Assembly: GCF_011682045.1 (NCBI RefSeq)
Contig: NZ_VVIW01000002.1
Coordinates: forward strand, 604,843 to 668,842
Direction: 5' to 3'
DNA: 64,000 bases
DNA from: Massilia aquatica
Lineage (GTDB): Bacteria; Pseudomonadota; Gammaproteobacteria; Burkholderiales; Burkholderiaceae_D
The notes below the pieces were generated by a model. The model did no database searches. It was not told where the DNA came from and was given only the letters and a program-made list of their open reading frames with translations. A program made the position numbers and the translations under genes. The number at the start of each line of letters is the position of its first letter. The first letter of the stretch is position 1. Shown here one piece after another: positions 42,425 to 52,294 of this stretch.

Positions 42425-43522
42425 TTAATCTGGTACCTGGCCGATGTCGTCGATCTCGATGCGCGGCTGCGCATTCATCTCGTGGCGGAACCTGGACGAG
42501 GCTTCATAGGCCTTGATGCGGGCGCGCATGATGGAGCCCATCGGGCGGTGCGCTTCGATGCAGTGCCACGGGTTGAACGACAACACGTCGTCCGCGAACA
42601 CGCGGCGCGCCGGGCTGAACGCCTGCTGCGCCGGAATGGTGAGCTTGGCGACCGGCTGGTAGGGCGAGTCTTCCTGCGGCCACTCGATGGAGGCGTCTTC
42701 GACCGGCATTTTGTCGATATCGGTCAGGAGCTGCGCGCGCAGTTCGTACTCGGCGCCCTGGCCGTTGAAGAAGTCGACCACCAGGTTGCGCAGGGCCGAG
42801 TCGTCGGCATCGTCGCCAAGCGGCTGGCCGGTGAGGGCGCGCACATTATCGGACAGGGGCGCGGCGCACAGCTTGGCCACGTAATCGCCGTAGCGCACGG
42901 CGGCCATGCTGAAGAAGGTCTCGCCCAGGATATGGTTGTTCGGCGCGCCGAGCGTGTCGACCACCGGGTTGTCGATGCCGAGTGCGTGCAGGGCCTTGCT
43001 GCCGCCGCGCGCCAGGGCGGCGACGATGCGGCGCACCATGTCAGGGTCGTCCGCGTGTTTTTCGAGCAGCTTCTGGGTCTTGAGGTAGGCGGCGGCGTGG
43101 CCGAAGGCGATCACCGGGTGGTTCACCAGCAGCAGGTCCTGGGTTTTGGCGTCCTGGCGGTTGGGCAGGAACTGCGGGCCGTCGACGCCGAGCATCTTGA
43201 TCGCCATGCCGCGCGGGGACGGCAGCTTGTCGCTGTGGATGTCGCCGGGCGCGGTGGACAGGCGGATCACGACCGGGTAGGTGGCGGGGCGGGCAAACAC
43301 GCCCTGGGCCAGGTGCGCAGGCAGGTTGCCGTAGACGGTCACGTGGCCGGTCAGCACGCCGTGGCACTTGGCGTGCGCATCGCGCTTGGCGTGGCGGTGT
43401 TTGTCGAAGACGCGGGTATTGACGCGCATCATCGAGGCGACGACGCTGTCGATGATCTCGTCCTCGTTTTCCTGCTTTTGTTCCAGGTTGTCGTTGTAAG
43501 GGACGAAGGTGCTGGCAGACAT
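42425..43522 (-). CDS. Catalase-family heme protein
   Basis: A 365-residue catalase-like protein shorter than clade 1 catalases (about 480-500). Residues near 55-70 (AKCHGVLTG) probably carry the distal His, and VIRLSTAPGDIHSDKLPSPRG is the equivalent of the conserved catalase RFS..RG segment. The C-terminal part has FNPWHCIEAHRPMGSIMRAR, as seen in SrpA-like heme-dependent proteins. I use the ATG at 43522, which has GAGGAA seven bases upstream. Its activity may be peroxidase rather than catalase, as in other short members. It is the first gene of the DyP cluster. Confidence 0.88.
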   Translation of the reverse strand: MSASTFVPYNDNLEQKQENEDEIIDSVVASMMRVNTRVFDKHRHAKRDAHAKCHGVLTGHVTVYGNLPAHLAQGVFARPATYPVVIRLSTAPGDIHSDKLPSPRGMAIKMLGVDGPQFLPNRQDAKTQDLLLVNHPVIAFGHAAAYLKTQKLLEKHADDPDMVRRIVAALARGGSKALHALGIDNPVVDTLGAPNNHILGETFFSMAAVRYGDYVAKLCAAPLSDNVRALTGQPLGDDADDSALRNLVVDFFNGQGAEYELRAQLLTDIDKMPVEDASIEWPQEDSPYQPVAKLTIPAQQAFSPARRVFADDVLSFNPWHCIEAHRPMGSIMRARIKAYEASSRFRHEMNAQPRIEIDDIGQVPD

Positions 43523-43654
43523 GGGGGTTCCTCGCTTGTTTGTAATATTGCAATGGAACCAAGGAGTGTACCGATAAGGTGGGGCGTTCGATAGAATGTT
43601 TGCTCGAACGGTGGGGTATGGTGGGTACAGGCGGACTGACGCGGGCAGGCCCGC

Positions 43655-43861
43655 CGGCAACCTGGTGGGGGAAGCTTCATGCCGGCGTCGGCCAGAGACT
43701 GGAGCCGTATCGGAACGCTGATTCTGCAGCAGGGGAACTGGAACGGGCAGCACATTGTCAGTCGCGACTGGATCCATTTCATCTCGACGCCGCAAACCAA
43801 GCAGCCGGAAGGCTTGGTTGGCGCTCACTTGTGGCTGGATGCGCCGGTCGACGGCAGCTGA
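43655..43861 (+). pseudogene. C-terminal fragment of a serine hydrolase (beta-lactamase family)
   Basis: About 65 codons that match the end region of class C beta-lactamase-like serine hydrolases: GGGSFMPASARDWSRIG, then LILQQGNWNGQHIVSRDWI. The catalytic SxxK and YxN motifs would lie upstream and are absent. It starts about 130 bases after the catalase gene's start and ends at a stop at 43859. It is a decayed gene. Confidence 0.75.
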
Positions 43862-43940
43862 AACACTAGCGCTTTAGCGTCGATGTGCTGGCAAGACTGC
43901 CAAGCTGAAGCGAATATGATTTTACGTAGGAAGGCTCTGT

Positions 43941-44389
43941 ATGCAGATTAGTGTCCGCGTGGCCGCGGCGACGGACTTGGCCGTGTTGCAAGAGTTGTTC
44001 CTGGCATCGCGTCGCCAGACATATACCTGGATGGCCGGAGATACTTTCCACCTGGCAGACTTGGAACAGCAGACCCGGGGTGAAACCATGCTGGTGGCAG
44101 AGGATGCCCGGGGGGCTATCGCCGGCTTCGTGTCGATATGGGATGCGGACCATTTCATCCACCATCTGTATGTCGATCGCGGCCGCCACCGGATGGGGTA
44201 GGGCGGGCATTGCTGGCTGCGCTTCCCGGATGGCCGCTGCAGAAATATTCGCTCAAATGCCTGTGCCGCAACCATGGCGCGGCTGCTTTCTATCGCGCCT
44301 GCGGCTTTGCGGAGACGGGACGCGGCGTAGGAGAGGATGGCGACTATATCGTCTTTGATTTCGGCAGCGGCGCGGGTCCGGGTTCATGA
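43941..44389 (+). pseudogene. GNAT acetyltransferase with a one-base frameshift
   Basis: The first 86 codons (start at 43941) read as a GNAT N-terminus, with AAATDLAVLQELFLASRR, IAGFVSIWDADHFIHHLYVD. The frame ends at a stop near 44199. The continuing family sequence VGRALLAALPGW... NHGAAAFYRACGFAETG is in the next frame. Adding one G to the GGGG run at about 44194-44198 restores one frame of about 150 codons. It is a pseudogene, a sequencing error or a slippery homopolymer; the surrounding decay favours the first. Confidence 0.82.
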
Positions 44390-44424
44390 CCGTTCATCTG
44401 CGCTTCCGTTTTTAGCAGGCATTG

Positions 44425-44796
44425 ATGTGGGGCAGCTTCGGATTGATCCTGCCGGTGTTGACGTTGCTGCTGGTCCATGAAGTCTTTTCCTTGTTCGAGA
44501 TCGGCATGTTCGCTGCCTTGTTCAGCCTCCCCACCGTGATCCTGGTGCTGCCATTCGGGGCCCTGGCAGGCCGGCTCGGCGGCATCCGCGCCTATCGCAG
44601 GTCTTTGCTGACGAATTGTGCCGGCTGCGGCATCATGCTCCTGGGTGAGCAGAAGCCTTTGCTGTTTATCGCCGCTGGCTCGTGTCGGATCTCGATGCGC
44701 GCAGCCGCACTGTTCATTGACCGGATACGGCAGGCCGTCAACGCGGGCGCAGCAAGTCGCCAGGCGAGGCCGGAAGCTCTCGGAGTATCATTGTAG
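44425..44796 (+). pseudogene. Truncated MFS transporter N-terminus
   Basis: The first about 80 residues form two MFS-like helices (FGLILPVLTLLLVHEVF, GMFAALFSLPTVILVLPF) followed by the A-motif region FGALAGRLGGIRAYRR. After about residue 80 the frame no longer looks membrane-spanning and ends at 44796. The rest of the transporter is missing. The start is ATG 44425. Confidence 0.6.
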
Positions 44797-44901
44797 TAAA
44801 AGGTCGACCAATACAATGCAGGTCTCACCGGAACCCATCAGGCCAGTTCAGCGATCTATGTACGGAAAGGGGCGATACGCCCGAAACACGAGGAGAATGA
44901 A

Positions 44902-45468
44902 TTGACTATATACGCTTTGTTAGCGAAAAAGACGCTGGTACCGCTATTTGCCGGATTTTTACTGTTACAAGGATGTGCGGCCACGAACAATAACAACAAC
45001 GTGCTGGCCTACTCAAGTCACGACCTGGGCCTGCTTTGTTTCGGCGGAGTCAGTAACGTCAGGCTGACATACGGCGGTGCCCCGCACAAATTGTATGATG
45101 ATAAAGACGCTGCCGCACCTGAAAAGAAACCTGCGGATGCCACGCGCACGCCGGGTGCCCTATACGGTACATATGACACCTTCGCAGGGCCGATCGACAT
45201 GCAGTGGCGCTCACGCGACGGCACCGAACTGAGCCACGTCATTGACCTCAACAAGGAAATTACTGGTCGGACTATTCCTTATGCCCATCCTGAGCGTGTC
45301 TACGCCAAGAAACCGTTTGTCGGAAAGCCCATTATCATTGTCGAGTTTAATGATCGTACCGTGAATGTCTACCTTCATGCGACATTGCAGGTGATTCCTC
45401 TCGACGCGGCCAAGCCAACCCTCGACGATGTAGAATCCCGCACGCTTGTGTATTCCAGGACCTTGTGA
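44902..45468 (+). CDS. Hypothetical lipoprotein
   Basis: A 188-residue predicted lipoprotein. It starts at a TTG with AGGAG six bases upstream; the nearby ATG at 44896 meets a stop after one codon. A basic N-terminus, hydrophobic run and lipobox LLQGC put Cys at about residue 26. A short Asn-rich stretch follows. The later sequence contains [11 protein letters not shown] and strands such as [16 protein letters not shown]. No known family was recognised. It is monocistronic and followed by a shared terminator. Confidence 0.8.
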   Translation: MTIYALLAKKTLVPLFAGFLLLQGCAATNNNNNVLAYSSHDLGLLCFGGVSNVRLTYGGAPHKLYDDKDAAAPEKKPADATRTPGALYGTYDTFAGPIDMQWRSRDGTELSHVIDLNKEITGRTIPYAHPERVYAKKPFVGKPIIIVEFNDRTVNVYLHATLQVIPLDAAKPTLDDVESRTLVYSRTL

Positions 45469-45492
45469 TGGCAACCCGGGCCGAATAAAAAA

Positions 45493-45516
45493 GGCGGGCA
45501 TCGCGCCCGCCTTTTT
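45493..45516. terminator. Bidirectional terminator between lipoprotein gene and lysS
   Basis: GGCGGGC, ATCGC loop, GCCCGCC, with six A before and five T after the stem. It serves both convergent genes. Confidence 0.92.
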
Positions 45517-45518
45517 AA

Positions 45519-47051
45519 TTAGTCTTCGCGGCGCAAGTGCGGGAAGAGGATCACGTCCCGGATGTTCGGCGAATCGGTGATCAGCATGATCAGGCGATCG
45601 ATGCCGATGCCGCAGCCGCCGGCCGGCGGCATGCCGTATTCGAGCGCGCGGATGTAGTCGGCGTCGTAGAACATGGCCTCGTCATCGCCCGCATCCTTCG
45701 CTTCGACCTGCGCCAGGAAGCGCGCGGCCTGGTCTTCGGAGTCGTTCAGTTCCGAGAAACCGTTGGCCAGCTCGCGCCCGACGATGAACAGCTCGAAGCG
45801 CTCGGTGATGCCGGCCACCGTGTCCGACGCGCGCGCCAGTGGCGACACTTCGGCCGGGTAGTCGACGATGAAGGTCGGCTCCCACAGCTGCGCTTCGGCG
45901 GTTTCTTCGAACAGCGCCAGTTGCAGCGCGCCCAGGCCGGCCGTCGAAAACGGCTTGACGCCGAATTTGAGCAGTTCGGCCTTGATGAATTCCGCATCCT
46001 GCAGCTGCTCCGCGGTGTAGTGCGGCGCGTAGGCGTTGATCGCGCCGACGATGGTCATGCGGCGGAACGGCTTGGACAGGTCGAGCGGCTTGCCGCCGTA
46101 GGTCAGTTCGGCGGTGCCGTGGGCATCAATGGCGGCCTGGCGGATCACCGCTTCGGTGAAGTCCATGATCCACTGGTAATCGGTGTAGGCCGCGTAGAAT
46201 TCCATCATCGTGAATTCTGGATTGTGACGCGGCGAGACGCCTTCGTTGCGGAAGTTGCGGTTCACTTCGAACACGCGATCAAAGCCGCCGACCACCAGGC
46301 GCTTCAGGTACAGCTCCGGCGCGATGCGCAGGAACATTTCCATGTCGAGCGCATTGTGGTGGGTGACGAACGGCTTGGCGGCGGCGCCACCGGGAATCGC
46401 ATGCAGCATCGGCGTTTCGACTTCCATGAAGTCGTTCTTTTCCATGAAGCGGCGGATCGACGACATGGCGGCGGTGCGGGCCTTGAAGGTGCGGCGCGCC
46501 TGGTCATTGGTGATCAGGTCCACGTAGCGCTGGCGATACTTGGTTTCCTGGTCCGACAGGCCATGGAATTTGTCTGGCAGAGGACGCAGCGACTTGGTGA
46601 TCAGGCGCAGGCTTGAGACCTTGACCGTCAGTTCGTCGGTCTTGGTCTTGAACAGCGTGCCTTCGATGCCGAGAATGTCGCCCAGGTCGTAGTGGCTCAG
46701 CGCTTCCATGGCGGCTTCGCCGGTTTTGTCGAGCGTGACGTAGATCTGGATGCGGCCGTCGGCGCGCGGACCGGACGAATCCTGCAGGGTGGCGAAGACG
46801 GCTTTTTTGCCGGCTTCGCGCTTGAGCATCATGCGCCCGGCCAGGACCACGGGCACCTCGGTCGCTTCGAGTTCTTCACGGGTCTTCGATGCGTACTCTT
46901 CGACCAGTTGCGCCGCCTTGTGCTGTGGACGGAAATCGTTAGGAAAGGCGATGCCGCCTTCGCGCAGCGTGGCCAGCTTGGCGCGGCGTTCGGCGATCAG
47001 TTTGTTTTCATCTGCCGGGGCGGGTGCCTGGTCTTGGGTGTCCGTAGTCAT
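45519..47051 (-). CDS. lysS: Lysine--tRNA ligase (class II)
   Basis: A 510-residue class II aminoacyl-tRNA synthetase that charges tRNA-Lys. The N-terminal OB domain (about 60-160) is followed by the catalytic core: motif 1 with [16 protein letters not shown], motif 2 [20 protein letters not shown] and motif 3 [11 protein letters not shown] near the end. Length and motif order are normal. HAD phosphatase and prfB genes precede it on the same strand, a common prfB-lysS pairing. Confidence 0.97.
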   Translation of the reverse strand: MTTDTQDQAPAPADENKLIAERRAKLATLREGGIAFPNDFRPQHKAAQLVEEYASKTREELEATEVPVVLAGRMMLKREAGKKAVFATLQDSSGPRADGRIQIYVTLDKTGEAAMEALSHYDLGDILGIEGTLFKTKTDELTVKVSSLRLITKSLRPLPDKFHGLSDQETKYRQRYVDLITNDQARRTFKARTAAMSSIRRFMEKNDFMEVETPMLHAIPGGAAAKPFVTHHNALDMEMFLRIAPELYLKRLVVGGFDRVFEVNRNFRNEGVSPRHNPEFTMMEFYAAYTDYQWIMDFTEAVIRQAAIDAHGTAELTYGGKPLDLSKPFRRMTIVGAINAYAPHYTAEQLQDAEFIKAELLKFGVKPFSTAGLGALQLALFEETAEAQLWEPTFIVDYPAEVSPLARASDTVAGITERFELFIVGRELANGFSELNDSEDQAARFLAQVEAKDAGDDEAMFYDADYIRALEYGMPPAGGCGIGIDRLIMLITDSPNIRDVILFPHLRRED

Positions 47052-47088
47052 GGTAGGTATCGTTATTAGTGATTGATGCAGGTGTAAA

Positions 47089-47754
47089 TCAGGAGGAAAA
47101 CAGTTCGTTGATCGTCAGTTCCGAAAAATCGCTGGCGACGTGGATGACGTTGTCGAATTCGGCAAAGGCGTCGGCGGGCAGGGTGGTGGTGAGCACCACG
47201 GCGCGCATGCCGGCGCGGCGCGCCGCTTCCACGCCCAGTGGCGCGTCTTCGAACACGATGCAGTGCTCGGGGGCGACGCCGCAGCGCTGGGCCGCCAGCA
47301 GGAACACGTCGGGATTGGGCTTGCCGCGTGCAACATCGGCGGCGCCGACCACGGTGTCGAAGTGGCGGCGCAGGTCCAGGCCATCGAGCGTGAAGGTGAT
47401 GTTGGCGTTGGGCGCGGCGGTGGCCACGGCCAGCGCCACGTTGTGGGCCTTGGCCAGCGCGATCAGTTCGTCGAAGCCGGTCACCGTTTTGCGGTGCGGT
47501 TCGTACAGTTCGCGGTAGACCAGTTCCTTTTCGTCGTTCAGGACCCGCACCTCGTCGTCATTGAGGTGTTCGCCCATCTCGGCACGGATGATTTCCTTGC
47601 CCTGGCGGCCAGCCGTGGTGCGGAAAAATTCGTCGGCGTCGATGTCCTTGCCGCGCCGCTGGAAAAACGCGATCCAGGACTCGGTGTGAAAGGACATGTT
47701 GTCGACGATGGTGCCGTCCATGTCGAAGATGAATGCGCGTCGGGTCGCTGCCAT
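47089..47754 (-). CDS. HAD-family hydrolase, beta-phosphoglucomutase-like
   Basis: A 221-residue HAD phosphatase or mutase. Motif I is [18 protein letters not shown], with the usual second Asp as acid. It has a helical cap and [16 protein letters not shown] (motif IV region), typical of phosphoglucomutase-like HADs such as sugar phosphatases. It sits between prfB (3 bases downstream of the prfB stop) and lysS (37 bases), so it is probably cotranscribed. Substrate unknown. Confidence 0.9.
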   Translation of the reverse strand: MAATRRAFIFDMDGTIVDNMSFHTESWIAFFQRRGKDIDADEFFRTTAGRQGKEIIRAEMGEHLNDDEVRVLNDEKELVYRELYEPHRKTVTGFDELIALAKAHNVALAVATAAPNANITFTLDGLDLRRHFDTVVGAADVARGKPNPDVFLLAAQRCGVAPEHCIVFEDAPLGVEAARRAGMRAVVLTTTLPADAFAEFDNVIHVASDFSELTINELFSS

Positions 47755-47757
47755 GGC

Positions 47758-48862
47758 TTATACGCCTTGCTTGAGTGAGGCCGAAATGAAGTCGTCCAGG
47801 TCGCCATCGAGAACGCCCTTGGTATTCCCGGTTTCGAAGTTGGTGCGCAAATCCTTGATGCGCGACTGATCGAGCACGTAGGAACGGATCTGATGGCCCC
47901 AGCCTACGTCGGTCTTCGAATCTTCGAGCTTTTGCTGTTCGCTCATGCGCTTGCGCAGTTCATGCTCGTACAGCTTCGCCTTGAGCATTTCCATCGCTTC
48001 GGCGCGGTTGCGGTGCTGGCTGCGGTCGTTCTGGCACTGGACGACGATGCCGGTCGGGCCGTGCGTCATGCGCACCGCGGAGTCGGTTTTGTTAATGTGC
48101 TGGCCACCGGCGCCGGACGCGCGATAGGTATCGACGCGAATGTCGGCCGGGTTGACGTCGATCTCGATCGAGTCATCGACTTCCGGGTACACGAACAGGC
48201 TGGTAAACGACGTGTGGCGGCCGTTGGCCGAGTCGAACGGCGACTTGCGTACCAGGCGGTGCACGCCGGTTTCGGTGCGCAGATGGCCGTAGGCGTATTC
48301 GCCTTCCACTTTCAGGGTGGCGGTCTTGATGCCGGCCACCTCGCCGTCGGACTGTTCCAGGATGTCGACCTTGAAGCCTTTGCGTTCGCAATAGCGCAGG
48401 TACTGGCGCAGCAGCATCGAGGCCCAGTCCTGGGCTTCGGTGCCGCCGGCGCCGGCCTGGATGTCGATGAAGCAGTTGTTGGCGTCCATCGGGTTGCCGA
48501 ACATGCGGCGGAACTCCATGGCTTCGACCACGGCCTTGATGGCGTCGGTGTCGACGATGACCGCTTCGAGCGTGTCGTCGTCGCCTTCTTCGCGCGCCAT
48601 GGCAAACAGGTCGTTCGCGTCTTTGAGGTCGGCGTCCGCCTTGATCAGGGTATGGACGACGCCTTCGAGTTCTTTTTTCTCTTTACCGAGCGCCTGGGCG
48701 CGTTTCGGATCGTTCCAGACGGTCGGATCTTCTAGTTCTTCGTTGACTTGTTCGAGCTTCTCTGACTTTTTATCGAAGTCAAAGATACCTCCGAAGTTCG
48801 GCTTCACGATCCGTCAGGTCGTTGAGCAGGGCGGAGAGGGCGTTAATGCGTTCGGCTTCCAT
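47758..48862 (-). CDS. prfB: Peptide chain release factor 2 (with programmed +1 frameshift)
   Basis: RF2 ends translation at UGA and UAA. The gene starts at ATG 48862; 27 codons are read to an in-frame UGA at 48781-48779, where a +1 shift gives a full protein of 367 residues, normal for RF2. SPF, the stop-codon recognition motif, is in RKSPFDSA, and GGQ, the peptidyl-hydrolysis motif, is in [12 protein letters not shown]. The downstream frame alone (47758-48807) starts at a non-native ATG and would lack the conserved N-terminus. Confidence 0.96.
48778..48790 (-). promoter_or_regulatory. RF2 programmed frameshift site
   Basis: Read on the minus strand: AGG TAT CTT TGA C. The AGG-containing Shine-Dalgarno-like element, CTT slip codon, UGA stop and C after it are the standard RF2 autoregulation cassette. 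Low RF2 lets the ribosome slip and make more RF2. Confidence 0.97.
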
Positions 48863-49018
48863 GGCGTTTCCGGTCTTATGAATTGGTTAAATCGAACCTT
48901 CGATTATACCCCAGCGCGCCACAATCACGGCCATCGCCGCGTACCCGGCTTGATCGGTGTCGCGCCGCTGCGTATGATGGCGCGAATCTCCCCCCGCCAC
49001 TCGCCGGAAAGCGCCCCT

Positions 49019-51019
49019 ATGCGTTATCAAATTTGCATTCCCGTTTTGCCCCTGGTGTTCTGCGCCGTCGCCGCTGCCGCCACCCCGCCGAAAGGCGCCA
49101 CCGCCGTTGTCGGCGTGATGGAAACGACCGACCTGCATTCGAACGTGCTCGGATACGATTACTTCAAGCTCTCGCCCGAGCCTTCGCTGGGCCTGGACCG
49201 CACCGCCTCGCTGATCGCGCAGGCGCGCCAGCAGTTCCCGAACAATCTGCTGTTCGATAACGGCGACACCATCCAGGGTACGGCGCTGGCCGACTACCAG
49301 GCGCTGGCCAATCCGCTCAAGTGCGAGCAGACGCTGGCCATCTACAAGGTGATGAACAAGCTCGCTTACGACGGGGGCGGGATCGGCAACCACGAATTCA
49401 ATTACGGCCTCGCGTATCTGAGCCAGGTGACCGGCAACCGCTTCGAGGTCGATGGCGTCGATGCTTCCAGGGCGCGCTGCGCCGGGCCGTCGTTCCCGCA
49501 GGTGCTGGCCAACGTCTACAGCCTCAAGACGCGCCAGCCGCTGTTTGCACCGTACCGCATCATCGACAAGCAGATCACGGCGCAAGACGCCGACGGCAAG
49601 CCGGTGAGCGTGACGCTCAAGGTCGGCATCATCGGCTTTGCGCCGCCGACCATTCTGTCGTGGGACAAGCGGTGGCTGGAAGGGAAGGTCTACACCGAAG
49701 GCCTGCGCGAGACCGCGTCGAAATTCATTCCCGAGATGCGCGCGCAGGGCGCCGACCTGGTGGTGGCCATTTCGCACGGCGGTTTGGACGACAGTACCTA
49801 CGAGCCGTCGATGGAAAACGGGAACTGGCACCTGTCCAAGGTGCCGGGCATCGACGCCATGTTGATCGGGCACTCGCACCTGCCGTTCCCGAACGCGGCC
49901 AGCACCGTCCCGCAATTCAACCTGCCGGGCGTGGACAAGGTCAAGGGCCTGGTCAACGGCGTGCCGACCGTGATGGCCAACCTGTGGGGCAAGCACCTCG
50001 GCGTGATCGGCCTGCACCTGTCGTACGACGGCCAGCGCTGGGTGGTCGACGCTAGCCGCACCACGGTGGAAGCGCGCGCCGCGCAGCAGGCCGACAAATC
50101 GTTCATCGCGCCCGATCCGGCGATTGCGGCGCTGGTCGCGGCCGAGCACGAGGCGACCATCCGCTACGTCAAGACGCCGGTGGGCGCGACCGACTTTCGC
50201 ATGTCGAGCTATTTTGCCGATGTGGGTGACGTGAGCGCGATTGCGGTGGTCAACGCAGCGCAGACCGATTATGTGTCCAGATACGTCAAGGCCAACCTGC
50301 CGCAGTACGCGGCCTTGCCGGTGCTGTCGATGGCGTCGCCGTTCAAGGGCGGTACCGCTGGCGTGACCGATTACACCGACGTCAAGGCCGGCAGCCTGGC
50401 GCTGAACAATGCGGCCGACCTGTACCTGTATCCGAATTCGCTGTACGCGGTCAAGGTCAACGGCGGCGAGCTCAAAGCATGGCTGGAGCACGCGGCCGGG
50501 CGCTTCAATACCATCGATCCCGACTTGACCACGCCGCAGGAACTGGTCAACACGGCTTTTCCGACCTATAACTTCGACGCGATGACGTCGAAGGACGTCA
50601 GCTACGAGATCGACGTGACCAAGGTACCGGGCCAGCGCATCAAGAACCTGCGTTTCCGCGACAAGGCGGTCAACGCCTCGAACGAGTTTTTGGTGGCGAC
50701 GAATAACTACCGCGCCAGCGGCGGCGGCGGTTTTCCGGGCCTGGACGGCAGCAAGACCGCCGTGGCGGCGCCGGACGCCAACCGCGATGTGCTGATCGGG
50801 TACATCAAGGAGGTCAGGAATCTGACCCGCGCGCAGCATGGCCAGCAGCGCAGCTGGCGCTTTGCCAGGGTGCGCACCGCCGGTCCGGTGGTGTTCCATT
50901 CGGCGCCGGGCCTGTTGCCGCTGGCGCAGCAGGCCGGCCTTGCCAACGTGTCGCAAGTGCGCGCCGATGATGGCCTGGGCAAGGGCTTTGCGCTGTACGC
51001 GGTCGATCTGTCGAAATGA
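49019..51019 (+). CDS. cpdB: 2',3'-cyclic-nucleotide 2'-phosphodiesterase / 3'-nucleotidase
   Basis: A 666-residue secreted bifunctional enzyme that degrades 2',3'-cyclic nucleotides and 3'-nucleotides in the periplasm. The signal peptide is MRYQICIPVLPLVFCAVAAAA. Metallophosphatase motifs are ETTDLHSN, DNGDTIQG, GNHEFNYG, ISHGG and IGHSH. The 5'-nucleotidase C-terminal domain begins at about residue 400 with the ASPFKGG segment. The ATG at 49019 starts the signal peptide; the longer frame upstream is prfB antisense. It is divergent from prfB. A Sel1 gene overlaps its stop. Confidence 0.94.
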   Translation: MRYQICIPVLPLVFCAVAAAATPPKGATAVVGVMETTDLHSNVLGYDYFKLSPEPSLGLDRTASLIAQARQQFPNNLLFDNGDTIQGTALADYQALANPLKCEQTLAIYKVMNKLAYDGGGIGNHEFNYGLAYLSQVTGNRFEVDGVDASRARCAGPSFPQVLANVYSLKTRQPLFAPYRIIDKQITAQDADGKPVSVTLKVGIIGFAPPTILSWDKRWLEGKVYTEGLRETASKFIPEMRAQGADLVVAISHGGLDDSTYEPSMENGNWHLSKVPGIDAMLIGHSHLPFPNAASTVPQFNLPGVDKVKGLVNGVPTVMANLWGKHLGVIGLHLSYDGQRWVVDASRTTVEARAAQQADKSFIAPDPAIAALVAAEHEATIRYVKTPVGATDFRMSSYFADVGDVSAIAVVNAAQTDYVSRYVKANLPQYAALPVLSMASPFKGGTAGVTDYTDVKAGSLALNNAADLYLYPNSLYAVKVNGGELKAWLEHAAGRFNTIDPDLTTPQELVNTAFPTYNFDAMTSKDVSYEIDVTKVPGQRIKNLRFRDKAVNASNEFLVATNNYRASGGGGFPGLDGSKTAVAAPDANRDVLIGYIKEVRNLTRAQHGQQRSWRFARVRTAGPVVFHSAPGLLPLAQQAGLANVSQVRADDGLGKGFALYAVDLSK

Positions 51020-51474
51020 TGCCGGTTTCAACCTCGGTGTTGCTGGCGGCGCTGCTTTGCTGCGGCGTGGCGCACGCGCAGCCGGCGGGCGCGCAGGACC
51101 CGCAAGCCGCGTATGACCTGGGCCGCATGGTCCGCAACGGCATTGGCGTTGCGCGCGAGCCGCGGCGCGCGTTCGCGCTGATCGAATCGAGTGCCTTGCG
51201 CGGCCATGCGCCGGCCATGTTTACCGCATCGACCATGCTGGCGGCGGGGGAGGGCTGTGCGGCGGACCTGGCGGCTTCGCGGCGCTGGCTGGAAGCGGCT
51301 GCTGAACTGCAGCACCCGGAAGCGCTGCAGCAAATGGCCATGTATGTGCAGGAAGGCGCGCTGGGCTACCCACGCGACGCGCAGCGTGCCGCCCAGTTGC
51401 TGCGCGAGGCGGCGCACGCGATGACGCACCGCGCGCACGGCCACCAGGATCAAGGCTTGCCCGCTTCCAGATAG
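51016..51474 (+). CDS. Secreted Sel1-repeat protein
   Basis: A 152-residue protein with a signal peptide ending at VAHAQ and about three Sel1-like helical repeats: AAYDLGRMVRNGIGVARE, APAMFTASTMLAAGEG, and PEALQQMAMYVQEGALG. Its ATG lies in the cpdB stop (ATGA). Sel1 repeats normally mediate protein binding. The 3' end overlaps the convergent thioredoxin-like gene by 25 bases. Partner unknown. Confidence 0.85.
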   Translation: MMPVSTSVLLAALLCCGVAHAQPAGAQDPQAAYDLGRMVRNGIGVAREPRRAFALIESSALRGHAPAMFTASTMLAAGEGCAADLAASRRWLEAAAELQHPEALQQMAMYVQEGALGYPRDAQRAAQLLREAAHAMTHRAHGHQDQGLPASR

Positions 51475-52271
51475 GCTGCCAGCGCACCGCAGCTGTGCGC
51501 GTCCGGCCCCTTGGTCCGGGTGATGTTCAGGTCTTTCGCCATCCATGCTTCGACATCGCGCATGTCGCGTTGCGTCAGCGCGGTTTCTTCGGCCGCCTGC
51601 GCGCGGCTGCTGCGCGACAGTTTCAGCATGGCCGCTTCATTGAGCGCGGCTGCATGCGCCACCGTCCAGGTTTGCAGTGCGTCCTGGTAGGCGACCGCTT
51701 TCGGGGGCGTGACCTTGCCGCATGCCGCTACCAGCTCTTTCAGCAAGTCCTTGCGCGTGTACAGGCGCAGCACGTCCTGCTGGGCGGCCGTCAAGGGTGT
51801 CCGCGGCGCCGGCGCCGGCGGCTCCGCGCCGGCATCCTGGGTCACATCCTTGCCCGGCGCGGGCGGCAGATTGCGGATTTTCTCGATATTGGCCAGCAGC
51901 GCGCCCGCGCTGTCGGGCCGCCCGCCCGCGTGGCGCTGTTCCTTGCCGTCCTTGAACACGACCTGGCGCGGTACGCCGCCGGCGTCCAGACGGGTCCCCA
52001 GATTGGGCGGCTGGTGCCAGACCGGCCACTGCACGCGCACGAACACGGTGTCGGGGGCGGTCGATTCGGCCGCTGCCTGGTCGAAGGTCTTGTCGGCGCC
52101 GATGCAGTATTTGCAGCCGCGGTCGGGCGAGGTCAATTGCACGACCACGTAGCCGGGCCGCGACAGGAAGGCGTCGACCTCGGTCGGTCTGAGTTCGGTG
52201 ACCTTGGCGGCAAAGGCCGTCGAGCAGCCCAGTGCGGCGCCGATGGCGACGGCGATGTTCAGTAATTTCAT
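51450..52271 (-). CDS. Secreted thioredoxin-fold protein with CxxC
   Basis: A 273-residue protein with a signal peptide ending at AFA. The thioredoxin-like part covers residues about 25-120 with the redox pair CKYC in SPDRGCKYCIGADKTF. A Pro/Ala-rich linker (about 140-160) leads to a helical C-terminal domain from LTAAQQDVLRLY. I chose the ATG at 52271, preceded by AGGA about 9-10 bases upstream; the open frame upstream lacks family-like sequence. It may be a periplasmic thiol protein; the C-terminal domain is not recognised. Confidence 0.83.
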   Translation of the reverse strand: MKLLNIAVAIGAALGCSTAFAAKVTELRPTEVDAFLSRPGYVVVQLTSPDRGCKYCIGADKTFDQAAAESTAPDTVFVRVQWPVWHQPPNLGTRLDAGGVPRQVVFKDGKEQRHAGGRPDSAGALLANIEKIRNLPPAPGKDVTQDAGAEPPAPAPRTPLTAAQQDVLRLYTRKDLLKELVAACGKVTPPKAVAYQDALQTWTVAHAAALNEAAMLKLSRSSRAQAAEETALTQRDMRDVEAWMAKDLNITRTKGPDAHSCGALAAYLEAGKP

Positions 52272-52294
52272 CGGATAGGTTCCTGGTTGACGTG

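Noticed and set aside
47758..48807. prfB starting at the ATG at 48807
   Set aside because: The preceding 27 codons, the CTT-TGA-C shift site and normal length show that the real start is 48862.
48887..51031. Minus-strand frame of 714 codons
   Set aside because: Antisense to cpdB, whose signal peptide and metal motifs are clear.
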